DNA of 64,000 nucleotides from Tridacna crocea (taxonomy: Eukaryota > Mollusca > Bivalvia > Cardiida > Cardiidae), in assembly GCA_943736015.1 (NCBI GenBank), contig OX031068.1:28094296-28158295 (forward strand). The letters run 5' to 3'. The notes below the pieces were generated by a model. That model saw only the letters and a program-made list of their open reading frames with translations, made no database searches and was not told the DNA's origin. This document shows, in pieces, positions 40,311-53,478 of the stretch (the first letter of the stretch is position 1; each line of letters begins with the position of its first letter). A program made the translations under genes and the position numbers.

Positions 40311-42187
40311 TGAAATTAAAAAAGACGCAACCGGTTGCTGTTGCATGAACTTTTTTCACAAAACATTTTCTTGTTTGAAGTATAAAGAAATAGGCCAACA
40401 AAATACAGTAAGATGTAAGAATAACTAATAATTGAAATAGATAAAAAAAAAAAAAAAAAAGATAGAATGGTAAAGTTGAGATTTCAAACTCTGAAAAAAG
40501 GGGTCTTGGTGTGGGTGTCTGATCCCTCTTTACCATAGAATAGGCTGAAATGATCCGAAAAATAGGCCAAAAGAATACAACAAGATGTAAGAATAACTAA
40601 TGATTAAAATAGATAAAAAAGATAAAAAGGCAGAGTGAAGGATTGAAACTCTGGAAAAAGAGGTCTTGGTGCAGATGTCTGATCCTTGTTGACCATAAAA
40701 TAGGCCGAAATGACCCGAAAAATGACCCGAAAAATTAGCATAAAATTATAAACATTTCCTCCCCCCCCCTCTTTTTGATCAGCCAATCAAATCTCGGCCC
40801 TCTCTGAAATCGTCCAATCAGGAAGGCTTTTAGGAAATCATTACGGTATCCTATGAGCCAATCAAATCACAGCCCTCTCTGAAATCGTCCAATCAGAAAA
40901 GCCCTAAGAAATTCAGATTAGGCCCAATCAGCTAATCAAATCGCAGACACACCCCCAGGATCAGCCAATCACAAAGCTTTAAGCAATTTGAAATGGCGCT
41001 CGAAAATATCGATAGAAAACATTGAGCAAAAATCGGCATTAAAGTGGATTTTAAGTCTTCTTTGAAAGCTTTTATGCAGTCCTAGGCAAACTGCAATGCC
41101 TGAACCATCCACACATGCCAGATTTCACTGACAATGGGCGCAAATTTAAGAAAACGGGGTGGCAGAAGACCTTGTTTTGGTCTTTTCAAGCACCTTGCAA
41201 GAGTGCAAGAGTAGCTTCCCCTGATTCCTATATCCCTTGATTCGATTCGCTTTTCTAATTCATGCCATGCTGTACATTGATACTTTGAAGATGATCAAAG
41301 TACAGTGTAGAAACCCAGAAAAATAATGTCACAAGTGGCCAAAAAAAGACTGAAAGCTCTCAGTAGCAACTCTTTCCTATTGCATAAATAAAACTCCTAC
41401 CCATTGCATGCATAAATAAAACAGAGGGAACCTTTATTTTTTTATTTTTTTCAATCTCTGTTTACGGTGACAAGAAACCCAGTTACGTTGACTACCATCT
41501 CGTAGGTGCCAGATACTCTCCTGCGAAAACATGAAAAATCGACTTGCGGCACATTCCGTAGCAGACGACACCTGTTGCCTTAATCAAATATAGAGATTTT
41601 TTTCTGCCCCTTTTGTATTACTAGGGCCATTGAATTGGTTACTAACTCAGGAATTGTACCTATTGATCCTTTAAATAAGCAAAGATGATCAATGTATAGT
41701 GCAGAAATCCCAGAAAATAGTGTCACAAGTGGCTAAAAAAGACAAAAATCAAGCAAAGGGAACTAAATTTTTTTTTTATTATAATTTTTTTTTTTTCAAT
41801 CCCTTCATACAGTGAGGAGAAAGCCAGTTACGTTGACCACTGACTTGTGTACCAGTTACGCGCCCCCGAAAACATGGAAAATCGACTTGCGACACATTTC
41901 ATATCAGACGACACGTGAAAATATAGGGAATTTTTTTTTTTCTTTTCTCTTGCTAGGACCATTGAATTGGTTATGATGACTACCATACGCGACTGTTAGG
42001 TGCTGCACATGAAATCATAAGATCGACTTTGACACTTTCGGAGGCAACCGATACCTATTGCACAAAGCAAAGAAAGGTAAAACCAAATTTTTCCGTTTTC
42101 TTTACCAGGGTCACCGAAACATTGAAACGGTTTTGGTGACTGCGTGAGTCAGGAGTCTATGTTATGTTTAACCGCCGTGCAAAAATA
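40311..42187. repeat. array unit 3
   Basis: 1877 bp, short form. One A-to-T change (GTTGCCTTAATC) puts stops into both overlapping small frames, which are open in all other units. Confidence 0.95.
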
Positions 42188-44074
42188 TGAAATTAAAAAA
42201 GACGCAACCGGTTGCTGTTGCATGAACTTTTTTCACAAAACATTTTCTTGTTTGAAGTATAAAGAAATAGGCCAACAAAATACAGTAAGATGTAAGAATA
42301 ACTAATAATTGAAATAGATAAAAAAAAAAAAAAAAAGATAGAATGGTAAAGTTGAGATTTCAAACTCTGAAAAAAGGGGTCTTGGTGTGGGTGTCTGATC
42401 CCTCTTTACCATAGAATAGGCTGAAATGATCCGAAAAATAGGCCAAAAGAATACAACAAGATGTAAGAATAACTAATGATTAAAATAGATAAAAAAGATA
42501 AAAAGGCAAAGTGAAGGATTGAAACTCTGGAAAAAGAGGTCTTAGTGCAGATGTCTGATCCTTGTTGACCATAAAATAGGCCGAAATGACCCGAAAAATG
42601 ACCCGAAAAATTAGCATAAAATTATAAACATTTCCTCCCCCCCCCCCTCTTTTTGATCAGCCAATCAAATCTCGGCCCTCTCTGAAATCGTCCAATCAGG
42701 AAGGCTTTTAGGAAATCATTACGGTATCCTATGAGCCAATCAAATCACAGCCCTCTCTGAAATCGTCCAATCAGAAAAGCCCTAAGAAATTCAGATTAGG
42801 CCCAATCAGCTAATCAAATCGCAGACACACCCCCAGGATCAGCCAATCACAAAGCTTTAAGCAATTTGAAATGGCGCTCGAAAATATCGATAGAAAACAT
42901 GGAGCAAAAATCGGCATTAAAGTGGATTTTAAGTCTTCTTTGAAAGCTTTTATGCAGTCCTAGGCAAACTGCAATGCCTGAACCATCCACACATGCCAGA
43001 TTTCACTGACAATGGGCGCAAATTTAAGAAAACGGGGTGGCAGAAGACCTTGTTTTGGTCTTTTCAAGCACCTTGCAAGAGTGCAAGAGTAGCTTCCCCT
43101 GATTCCTATATCCCTTGATTCGATTCGCTTTTCTAATTCATGCCATGCTGTACATTGATACTTTGAAGATGATCAAAGTACAGTGTAGAAACCCAGAAAA
43201 ATAATGTCACAAGTGGCCAAAAAAAGACTGAAAGCTCTCAGTAGCAACTCTTTCCTATTGCATAAATAAAACTCCTACCCATTGCATGCATAAATAAAAC
43301 AGAGGGAACCTTTATTTTTTTATTTTTTTCAATCTCTGTTTACGGTGACAAGAAACCCAGTTACGTTGACTACCATCTCGTAGGTGCCAGATACTCTCCT
43401 GCGAAAACATGAAAAATCAACTTGCGGCACATTCCATAGCAGACGACACCTGTTGCCTAAATCAAATATAGAGATTTTTTTCTGCCCTTTTTCTATTACT
43501 AGGGCCATTGAATTGGTTACTAACTCAGGAATTGTACCTATTGATCCTTTAAATAAGCAAAGATGATCAATGTATAGTGCAGAAATCCCAGAAAATAGTG
43601 TCACAAGTGGCTAAAAAAGACAAAAATCAAGCAAAGGGAACTAAATTTTTTTTTTTATTATAATTTTTTTTTTTCAATCCCTTCATACAGTGACGAGAAA
43701 GCCAGTTACGTTGACCACTGACTTGTGTACCAGTTACGCGCCCCCGAAAACATGGAAAATCGACTTGCGACACATTTCATATCAGACGACACGTGAAGCC
43801 TAAGTTAAATATAGGGAATTTTTTTTTTCTTTTCTCTTGCTAGGACCATTGAATTGGTTATGATGACTACCATACGCGACTGTTAGGTGCTGCACATGAA
43901 ATCATAAGATCGACTTTGACACTTTCGGAGGCAACCGATACCTATTGCACAAAGCAAAGAAAGGTAAAACCAAATTTTTCCGTTTTCTTTACCAGGGTCA
44001 CCGAAACATTGAAACGGTTTTGGTGACTGCGTGAGTCAGGAGTCTATGTTATGTTTAACCGCCGTGCAAAAATA
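42188..44074. repeat. array unit 4
   Basis: 1887 bp, long form. Shares GGTCTTAGTGCAG, AAATCAACTTGCGG and CATTCCATAGC with unit 6, and CATGGAGC with unit 1. Private GGCAAAGTGAAGG. Confidence 0.95.
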
Positions 44075-45961
44075 TGAAATTAAAAAAGACGCAACCGGTT
44101 GCTGTTGCATGAACTTTTTTCACAAAACATTTTCTTGTTTGAAGTATAAAGAAATAGGCCAACAAAATACAGTAAGATGTAAGAATAACTAATAATTGAA
44201 ATAGATAAAAAAAAAAAAAAAAAAAGATAGAATGGTAAAGTTGAGATTTCAAACTCTGAAAAAAGGGGTCTTGGTGTGGGTGTCTGATCCCTCTTTACCA
44301 TAGAATAGGCTGAAATGATCCGAAAAATAGGCCAAAAGAATACAACAAGATGTAAGAATAACTAATGATTAAAATAGATAAAAAAGATAAAAAGGCAGAG
44401 TGAAGGATTGAAACTCTGGAAAAAGAGGTCTTGGTGCAGATGTCTGATCCTTGTTGACCATAAAATAGGCCGAAATGACCCGAAAAATGACCCGAAAAAT
44501 TAGCATAAAATTATAAACATTTCCTCCCCCCCCCCTCTTTTTGATCAGCCAATCAAATCTCGGCCCTCTCTGAAATCGTCCAATCAGGAAGGCTTTTAGG
44601 AAATCATTACGGTATCCTATGAGCCAATCAAATCACAGCCCTCTCTGAAATCGTCCAATCAGAAAAGCCCTAAGAAATTCAGATTAGGCCCAATCAGCTA
44701 ATCAAATCGCAGACACACCCCCAGGATCAGCCAATCACAAAGCTTTAAGCAATTTGAAATGGCGCTCGAAAATATCGATAGAAAACATTGAGCAAAAATC
44801 GGCATTAAAGTGGATTTTAAGTCTTCTTTGAAAGCTTTTATGCAGTCCTAGGCAAACTGCAATGCCTGAACCATCCACACATGCCAGATTTCACTGACAA
44901 TGGGCGCAAATTTAAGAAAACGGGGTGGCAGAAGACCTTGTTTTGGTCTTTTCAAGCACCTTGCAAGAGTGCAAGAGTAGCTTCCCCTGATTCCTATATC
45001 CCTTGATTCGATTCGCTTTTCTAATTCATGCCATGCTGTACATTGATACTTTGAAGATGATCAAAGTACAGTGTAGAAACCCAGAAAAATAATGTCACAA
45101 GTGGCCAAAAAAAGACTGAAAGCTCTCAGTAGCAACTCTTTCCTATTGCATAAATAAAACTCCTACCCATTGCATGCATAAATAAAACAGAGGGAACCTT
45201 TATTTTTTTATTTTTTTCAATCTCTGTTTACGGTGACAAGAAACCCAGTTACGTTGACTACCATCTCGTAGGTGCCAGATACTCTCCTGCAAAAACATGA
45301 AAAATCGACTTGCGGCACATTCCGTAGCAGACGACACCTGTTGCCTAAATCAAATATAGAGATTTTTTTCCGCCCCTTTTCTATTACTAGGGCCATTGAA
45401 TTGGTTACTAACTCAGGAATTGTACCTATTGATCCTTTAAATAAGCAAAGATGATCAATGTATAGTGCAGAAATCCCAGAAAATAGTGTCACAAGTGGCT
45501 AAAAAAGACAAAAATCAAGCAAAGGGAACTAAATTTTTTTTTTATTATAATTTTTTTTTTTCAATCCCTTCATATAGTGACGAGAAAGCCAGTTACGTTG
45601 ACCACTGACTTGTGTACCAGTTACGCGCCCCCGAAAACATGGAAAATCGACTTGCGACACATTTCATATCAGACGACACGTGAAGCCTAAGTTAAATATA
45701 GGGATTTTTTTTTTTCTTTTCTCTTGCTAGGACCATTGAATTGGTTATGATGACTACCATACGCGACTGTTAGGTGCTGCACATGAAATCATAAGATCGA
45801 CTTTGACACTTTCGGAGGCAACCGATACCTATTGCACAAAGCAAAGAAAGGTAAAACCAAATTTTTCCGTTTTCTTTACCAGGGTCACCGAAACATTGAA
45901 ACGGTTTTGGTGACTGCGTGAGTCAGGAGTCTATGTTATGTTTAACCGCCGTGCAAAAATA
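44075..45961. repeat. array unit 5
   Basis: 1887 bp, long form. Private CTCCTGCAAAAACATG and CATATAGTGACG. Confidence 0.95.
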
Positions 45962-47846
45962 TGAAATTAAAAAAGACGCAACCGGTTGCTGTTGCATGAA
46001 CTTTTTTCACAAAACATTTTCTTGTTTGAAGTATAAAGAAATAGGCCAACAAAATACAGTAAGATGTAAGAATAACTAATAATTGAAATAGATAAAAAAA
46101 AAAAAAAAAGATAGAATGGTAAAGTTGAGATTTCAAACTCTGAAAAAAGGGGTCTTGGTGTGGGTGTCTGATCCCTCTTTACCATAGAATAGGCTGAAAT
46201 GATCCGAAAAATAGGCCAAAAGAATACAACAAGATGTAAGAATAACTAATGATTAAAATAGATAAAAAAGATAAAAAGGCAGAGTGAAGGATTGAAACTC
46301 TGGAAAAAGAGGTCTTAGTGCAGATGTCTGATCCTTGTTGACCATAAAATAGGCCGAAATGACCCGAAAAATGACCCGAAAAATTAGCATAAAATTATAA
46401 ACATTTCCTCCCCCCCCCTCTTTTTGATCAGCCAATCAAATCTCGGCCCTCTCTGAAATCGTCCAATCAGGAAGGCTTTTAGGAAATCATTACGGTATCC
46501 TATGAGCCAATCAAATCACAGCCCTCTCTGAAATCGTCCAATCAGAAAAGCCCTAAGAAATTCAGATTAGGCCCAATCAGCTAATCAAATCGCAGACACA
46601 CCCCCAGGATCAGCCAATCACAAAGCTTTAAGCAATTTGAAATGGCGCTCGAAAATATCGATAGAAAACATTGAGCAAAAATCGGCATTAAAGTGGATTT
46701 TAAGTCTTCTTTGAAAGCTTTTATGCAGTCCTAGGCAAACTGCAATGCCTGAACCATCCACACATGCCAGATTTCACTGACAATGGGCGCAAATTTAAGA
46801 AAACGGGGTGGCAGAAGACCTTGTTTTGGTCTTTTCAAGCACCTTGCAAGAGTGCAAGAGTAGCTTCCCCTGATTCCTATATCCCTTGATTCGATTCGCT
46901 TTTCTAATTCATGCCATGCTGTACATTGATACTTTGAAGATGATCAAAGTACAGTGTAGAAACCCAGAAAAATAATGTCACAAGTGGCCAAAAAAAGACT
47001 GAAAGCTCTCAGTAGCAACTCTTTCCTATTGCATAAATAAAACTCCTACCCATTGCATGCATAAATAAAACAGAGGGAACCTTTATTTTTTTATTTTTTT
47101 CAATCTCTGTTTACGGTGACAAGAAACCCAGTTACGTTGACTACCATCTCGTAGGTGCCAGATACTCTCCTGCGAAAACATGAAAAATCAACTTGCGGCA
47201 CATTCCATAGCAGACGACACCTGTTGCCTAAATCAAATATAGAGATTTTTTTCTGCCCCTTTTCTATTACTAGGGCCATTGAATTGGTTACTAACTCAGG
47301 AATTGTACCTATTGATCCTTTAAATAAGCAAAGATGATCAATGTATAGTGCAGAAATCCCAGAAAATAGTGTCACAAGTGGCTAAAAAAGACAAAAATCA
47401 AGCAAAGGGAACTAAATTTTTTTTTTTATTATAATTTTTTTTTTTTCAATCCCTTCATACAGTGAGGAGAAAGCCAGTTACGTTGACCACTGACTTGTGT
47501 ACCAGTTACGCGCCCCCGAAAACATGGAAAATCGACTTGCGACACATTTCATATCAGACGACACGTGAAGCCTAAGTTAAATATAGGGAATTTTTTTTTT
47601 CTTTTCTCTTGCTAGGACCATTGAATTGGTTATGATGACTACCATACGCGACTGTTAGGTGCTGCACATGAAATCATAAGATCGACTTTGACACTTTCGG
47701 AGGCAACCGATACCTATTGCACAAAGCAAAGAAAGGTAAAACCAAATTTTACCGTTTTCTTTACCAGGGTCACCGAAACATTGAAACGGTTTTGGTGACT
47801 GCGTGAGTCAGGAGTCTATGTTATGTTTAACCGCCGTGCAAAAATA
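45962..47846. repeat. array unit 6
   Basis: 1885 bp, long form. Shares three variants with unit 4 but has the common CATTGAGC. Private AATTTTACCGTTTTC. Confidence 0.95.
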
Positions 47847-49730
47847 TGAAATTAAAAAAGACGCAACCGGTTGCTGTTGCATGAACTTTTTTCACAAAAC
47901 ATTTTCTTGTTTGAAGTATAAAGAAATAGGCCAACAAAATACAGTAAGATGTAAGAATAACTAATAATTGAAATAGATAAAAAAAAAAAAAAAGATAGAA
48001 TGGTAAAGTTGAGATTTCAAACTCTGAAAAAAGGGGTCTTGGTGTGGGTGTCTGATCCCTCTTTACCATAGAATAGGCTGAAATGATCCGAAAAATAGGC
48101 CAAAAGAATACAACAAGATGTAAGAATAACTAATGATTAAAATAGATAAAAAAGATAAAAAGGCAGAGTGAAGGATTGAAACTCTGGAAAAAGAGGTCTT
48201 GGTGCAGATGTCTGATCCTTGTTGACCATAAAATAGGCCGAAATGACCCGAAAAATGACCCGAAAAATTAGCATAAAATTATAAACATTTCCTCCCCCCC
48301 CCTCTTTTTGATCAGCCAATCAAATCTCGGCCCTCTCTGAAATCGTCCAATCAGGAAGGCTTTTAGGAAATCATTACGGTATCCTATGAGCCAATCAAAT
48401 CACAGCCCTCTCTGAAATCGTCCAATCAGAAAAGCCCTAAGAAATTCAGATTAGGCCCAATCAGCTAATCAAATCGCAGACACACCCCCAGGATCAGCCA
48501 ATCACAAAGCTTTAAGCAATTTGAAATGGCGCTCGAAAATATCGATAGAAAACATTGAGCAAAAATCGGCATTAAAGTGGATTTTAAGTCTTCTTTGAAA
48601 GCTTTTATGCAGTCCTAGGCAAACTGCAATGCCTGAACCATCCACACATGCCAGATTTCACTGACAATGGGCGCAAATTTAAGAAAACGGGGTGGCAGAA
48701 GACCTTGTTTTGGTCTTTTCAAGCACCTTGCAAGAGTGCAAGAGTAGCTTCCCCTGATTCCTATATCCCTTGATTCGATTCGCTTTTCTAATTCATGCCA
48801 TGCTGTACATTGATACTTTGAAGATGATCAAAGTACAGTGTAGAAACCCAGAAAAATAATGTCACAAGTGGCCAAAAAAAGACTGAAAGCTCTCAGTAGC
48901 AACTCTTTCCTATTGCATAAATAAAACTCCTACCCATTGCATGCATAAATAAAACAGAGGGAACCTTTATTTTTTTATTTTTTTCAATCTCTGTTTACGG
49001 TGACAAGAAACCCAGTTACGTTGACTACCATCTCGTAGGTGCCAGATACTCTCCTGCGAAAACATGAAAAATCGACTTGCGGCACATTCCGTAGCAGACA
49101 ACACCTGTTGCCTAAATCAAATATAGAGATTTTTTTCCGCCCCTTTTCTATTACTAGGGCCATTGAATTGGTTACTAACTCAGGAATTGTACCTATTGAT
49201 CCTTTAAATAAGCAAAGATGATCAATGTATAGTGCAGAAATCCCAGAAAATAGTGTCACAAGTGGCTAAAAAAGACAAAAATCAAGCAAAGGGAACTAAA
49301 TTTTTTTTTTATTATAATTTTTTTTTTTCAATCCCTTCATACAGTGACGAGAAAGCCAGTTATGTTGACCACTGACTTGTGTACCGGTTACGCGCCCCCG
49401 AAAACATGGAAAATCGACTTGCGACACATTTCATAGCAGACGACACGTGAAGCCTAAGTTAAATATAGGGAATTTTTTTTTTTTCTTTTCTCTTGCTAGG
49501 ACCATTGAATTGGTTATGATGACTACCATACGCGACTGTTAGGTGCTGCACATGAAATCATAAGATCGACTTTGACACTTTCGGAGGCAACCGATACCTA
49601 TTGCACAAAGCAAAGAAAGGTAAAACCAAATTTTTCCATTTTCTTTACCAGGGTCACCGAAACATTGAAACGGTTTTGGTGACTGCGTGAGTCAGGAGTC
49701 TATGTTATGTTTAACCGCCGTGCAAAAATA
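47847..49730. repeat. array unit 7
   Basis: 1884 bp, long form. Shares TGTACCGGTTACG and CATAGCAGACGACAC (second subrepeat) with unit 13. Private GCAGACAACACC. Confidence 0.95.
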
Positions 49731-51605
49731 TGAAATTAAAAAAGACGCAACCGGTTGCTGTTGCATGAACTTTTTTCACATAACATTTTCTTGTTTGAAG
49801 TATAAAGAAATAGGCCAACAAAATACAGTAAGATGTAAGAATAACTAATAATTGAAATAGATAAAAAAAAAAAAAAAAAGATAAAATGGTAAAGTTGAGA
49901 TTTCAAACTCTGAAAAAAGGGGTCTTGGTGTGGGTGTCTGATCCCTCTTTACCATAGAATAGGCTGAAATGATCCGAAAAATAGGCCAAAAGAATACAAC
50001 AAGATGTAAGAATAACTAATGATTAAAATAGATAAAAAAGATAAAAAGGCAGAGTGAAGGATTGAAACTCTGGAAAAAGAGGTCTTGGTGCAGATGTCTG
50101 ATCCTTGTTGACCATAAAATAGGCCGAAATGACCCGAAAAATGACCCGAAAAATTAGCATAAAATTATAAACATTTCCTCCCCCCCCCCTCTTTTTGATC
50201 AGCCAATCAAATCTCGGCCCTCTCTGAAATCGTCCAATCAGGAAGGCTTTTAGGAAATCATTACGGTATCCTATGAGCCAATCAAATCACAGCCCTCTCT
50301 GAAATCGTCCAATCAGAAAAGCCCTAAGAAATTCAGATTAGGCCCAATCAGCTAATCAAATCGCAGACACACCCCCAGGATCAGCCAATCACAAAGCTTT
50401 AAGCAATTTGAAATGGCGCTCGAAAATATCGATAGAAAACATTGAGCAAAAATCGGCATTAAAGTGGATTTTAAGTCTTCTTTGAAAGCTTTTATGCAGT
50501 CCTAGGCAAACTGCAATGCCTGAACCATCCACACATGCCAGATTTCACTGACAATGGGCGCAAATTTAAGAAAACGGGGTGGCAGAAGACCTTGTTTTGG
50601 TCTTTTCAAGCACCTTGCAAGAGTGCAAGAGTAGCTTCCCCTGATTCCTATATCCCTTGATTCGATTCGCTTTTCTAATTCATGCCATGCTGTACATTGA
50701 TACTTTGAAGATGATCAAAGTACAGTGTAGAAACCCAGAAAAATAATGTCACAAGTGGCCAAAAAAAGACTGAAAGCTCTCAGTAGCAACTCTTTCCTAT
50801 TGCATAAATAAAACTCCTACCCATTGCATGCATAAATAAAACAGAGGGAACCTTTATTTTTTTATTTTTTTCAATCTCTGTTTACGGTGACAAGAAACCC
50901 AGTTACGTTGACTACCATCTCGTAGGTGCCAGATACTCTCCTGCGAAAACATGAAAAATCGACTTGCGGCACATTCCGTAGCAGACGACACCTGTTGCCT
51001 AAATCAAATATAGAGATTTTTTTCCGCCCCTTTTCTATTACTAGGGCCATTGAATTGGTTACTAACTCAGGAATTGTACCTATTGATCCTTTAAATAAGC
51101 AAAGATGATCAATGTATAGTGCAGAAATCCCAGAAAATAGTGTCACAAGTGGCTAAAAAAGACAAAAATCAAGCAAAGGGAACTAAATTTTTTTTTTATT
51201 ATAATTTTTTTTTTTCAATCCCTTCATACAGTGACGAGAAAGCCAGTTACGTTGACCACTGACTTGTGTACCAGTTACGCGCCCCCGAAAACATGGAAAA
51301 TCGACTTGCGACACATTTCATATCAGACGACACGTGAAAATATAGGGAATTTTTTTTTTCTTTTCTCTTGCTAGGACCATTGAATTGGTTATGATGACTA
51401 CCATACGCGACTGTTAGGTGCTGCACATGAAATCATAAGATCGACTTTGACACTTTTGGAGGCAACCGATACCTATTGCACAAAGCAAAGAAAGGTAAAA
51501 CCAAATTTTTCCGTTTTCTTTACCAGGGTCACCGAAACATTGAAACGGTTTTGGTGACTGCGTGAGTCAGGAGTCTATGTTATGTTTAACCGCCGTGCAA
51601 AAATA
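49731..51605. repeat. array unit 8
   Basis: 1875 bp, short form. Shares CACATAACATTTTC and GATAAAATGGTAAAG with unit 14. Private CACTTTTGGAGGC. Short A run. Confidence 0.95.
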
Positions 51606-53478
51606 TGAAATTAAAAAAGACGCAACCGGTTGCTGTTGCATGAACTTTTTTCACAAAACATTTTCTTGTTTGAAGTATAAAGAAATAGGCCAACAAAATA
51701 CAGTAAGATGTAAGAATAACTAATAATTGAAATAGATAAAAAAAAAAGATAGAATGGTAAAGTTGAGATTTCAAACTCTGAAAAAAGGGGTCTTGGTGTG
51801 GGTGTCTGATCCCTCTTTACCATAGAATAGGCTGAAATGATCCGAAAAATAGGCCAAAAGAATACAACAAGATGTAAGAATAACTAATGATTAAAATAGA
51901 TAAAAAAGATAAAAAGGCAGAGTGAAGGATTGAAACTCTGGAAAAAGAGGTCTTGGTGTAGATGTCTGATCCTTGTTGACCATAAAATAGGCCGAAATGA
52001 CCCGAAAAATGACCCGAAAAATTAGCATAAAATTATTAACATTTCCTCCCCCCCCTCTTTTTGATCAGCCAATCAAATCTCGGCCCTCTCTGAAATCGTC
52101 CAATCAGGAAGGCTTTTAGGAAATCATTACGGTATCCTATGAGCCAATCAAATCACAGCCCTCTCTGAAATCGTCCAATCAGAAAAGCCCTAAGAAATTC
52201 AGATTAGGCCCAATCAGCTAATCAAATCGCAGACACACCCCCAGGATCAGCCAATCACAAAGCTTTAAGCAATTTGAAATGGCGCTCGAAAATATCGATA
52301 GAAAACATTGAGCAGAAATCGGCATTAAAGTGGATTTTAAGTCTTCTTTGAAAGCTTTTATGCAGTCCTAGGCAAACTGCAATGCCTGAACCATCCACAC
52401 ATGCCAGATTTCACTGACAATGGGCGCAAATTTAAGAAAACGGGGTGGCAGAAGACCTTGTTTTGGTCTTTTCAAGCACCTTGCAAGAGTGCAAGAGTAG
52501 CTTCCCCTGATTCCTATATCCCTTGATTCGATTCGCTTTTCTAATTCATGCCATGCTGTACATTGATACTTTGAAGATGATCAAAGTACAGTGTAGAAAC
52601 CCAGAAAAATAATGTCACAAGTGGCCAAAAAAAGACTGAAAGCTCTCAGTAGCAACTCTTTCCTATTGCATAAATAAAACTCCTACCCATTGCATGCATA
52701 AATAAAACAGAGGGAACCTTTATTTTTTTATTTTTTTCAATCTCTGTTTACGGTGACAAGAAACCCAGTTACGTTGACTACCATCTCGTAGGTGCCAGAT
52801 ACTCTCCTGCGAAAACATGAAAAATCGACTTGCGGCACATTCCGTAGCAGACGACACCTGTTGCCTAAATCAAATATAGAGATTTTTTTCCGCCCCTTTT
52901 CTATTACTAGGGCCATTGAATTGGTTACTAACTCAGGAATTGTACCTATTGATCCTTTAAATAAGCAAAGATGATCAATGTATAGTGCAGAAATCCCAGA
53001 AAATAGTGTCACAAGTGGCTAAAAAAGACAAAAATCAAGCAAAGGGAACTAAATTTTTTTTTTATTATAATTTTTTTTTTTCAATCCCTTCATACAGTGA
53101 CGAGAAAGCCAGTTACGTTGACGACTGACTTGTGTACCAGTTACGCGCCCCCGAAAACATGGAAAATCGACTTGCGACACTTTCATATCAGACGACACGT
53201 GAAGCCTAAGTTAAATATAGGGATTTTTTTTTCTTTTCTCTTGCTAGGACCATTGAATTGGTTATGATGACTACCATACGCGACTGTTAGGTGCTGCACA
53301 TGAAATCATAAGATCGACTTTGACACTTTCGGAGGCAACCGATACCTATTGCACAAAGCAAAGAAAGGTAAAACCAAATTTTTCCGTTTTCTTTACCAGG
53401 GTCACCGAAACATTGAAACGGTTTTGGTGACTGCGTGAGTCAGGAGTCTATGTTATGTTTAACCGCCGTGCAAAAATA
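51606..53478. repeat. array unit 9
   Basis: 1873 bp, long form. Shares GCGACACTTTCATATC (4-bp loss) with unit 14. Private GGTGTAGATG, ATTATTAAC and GAGCAGAAATC. Confidence 0.95.
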
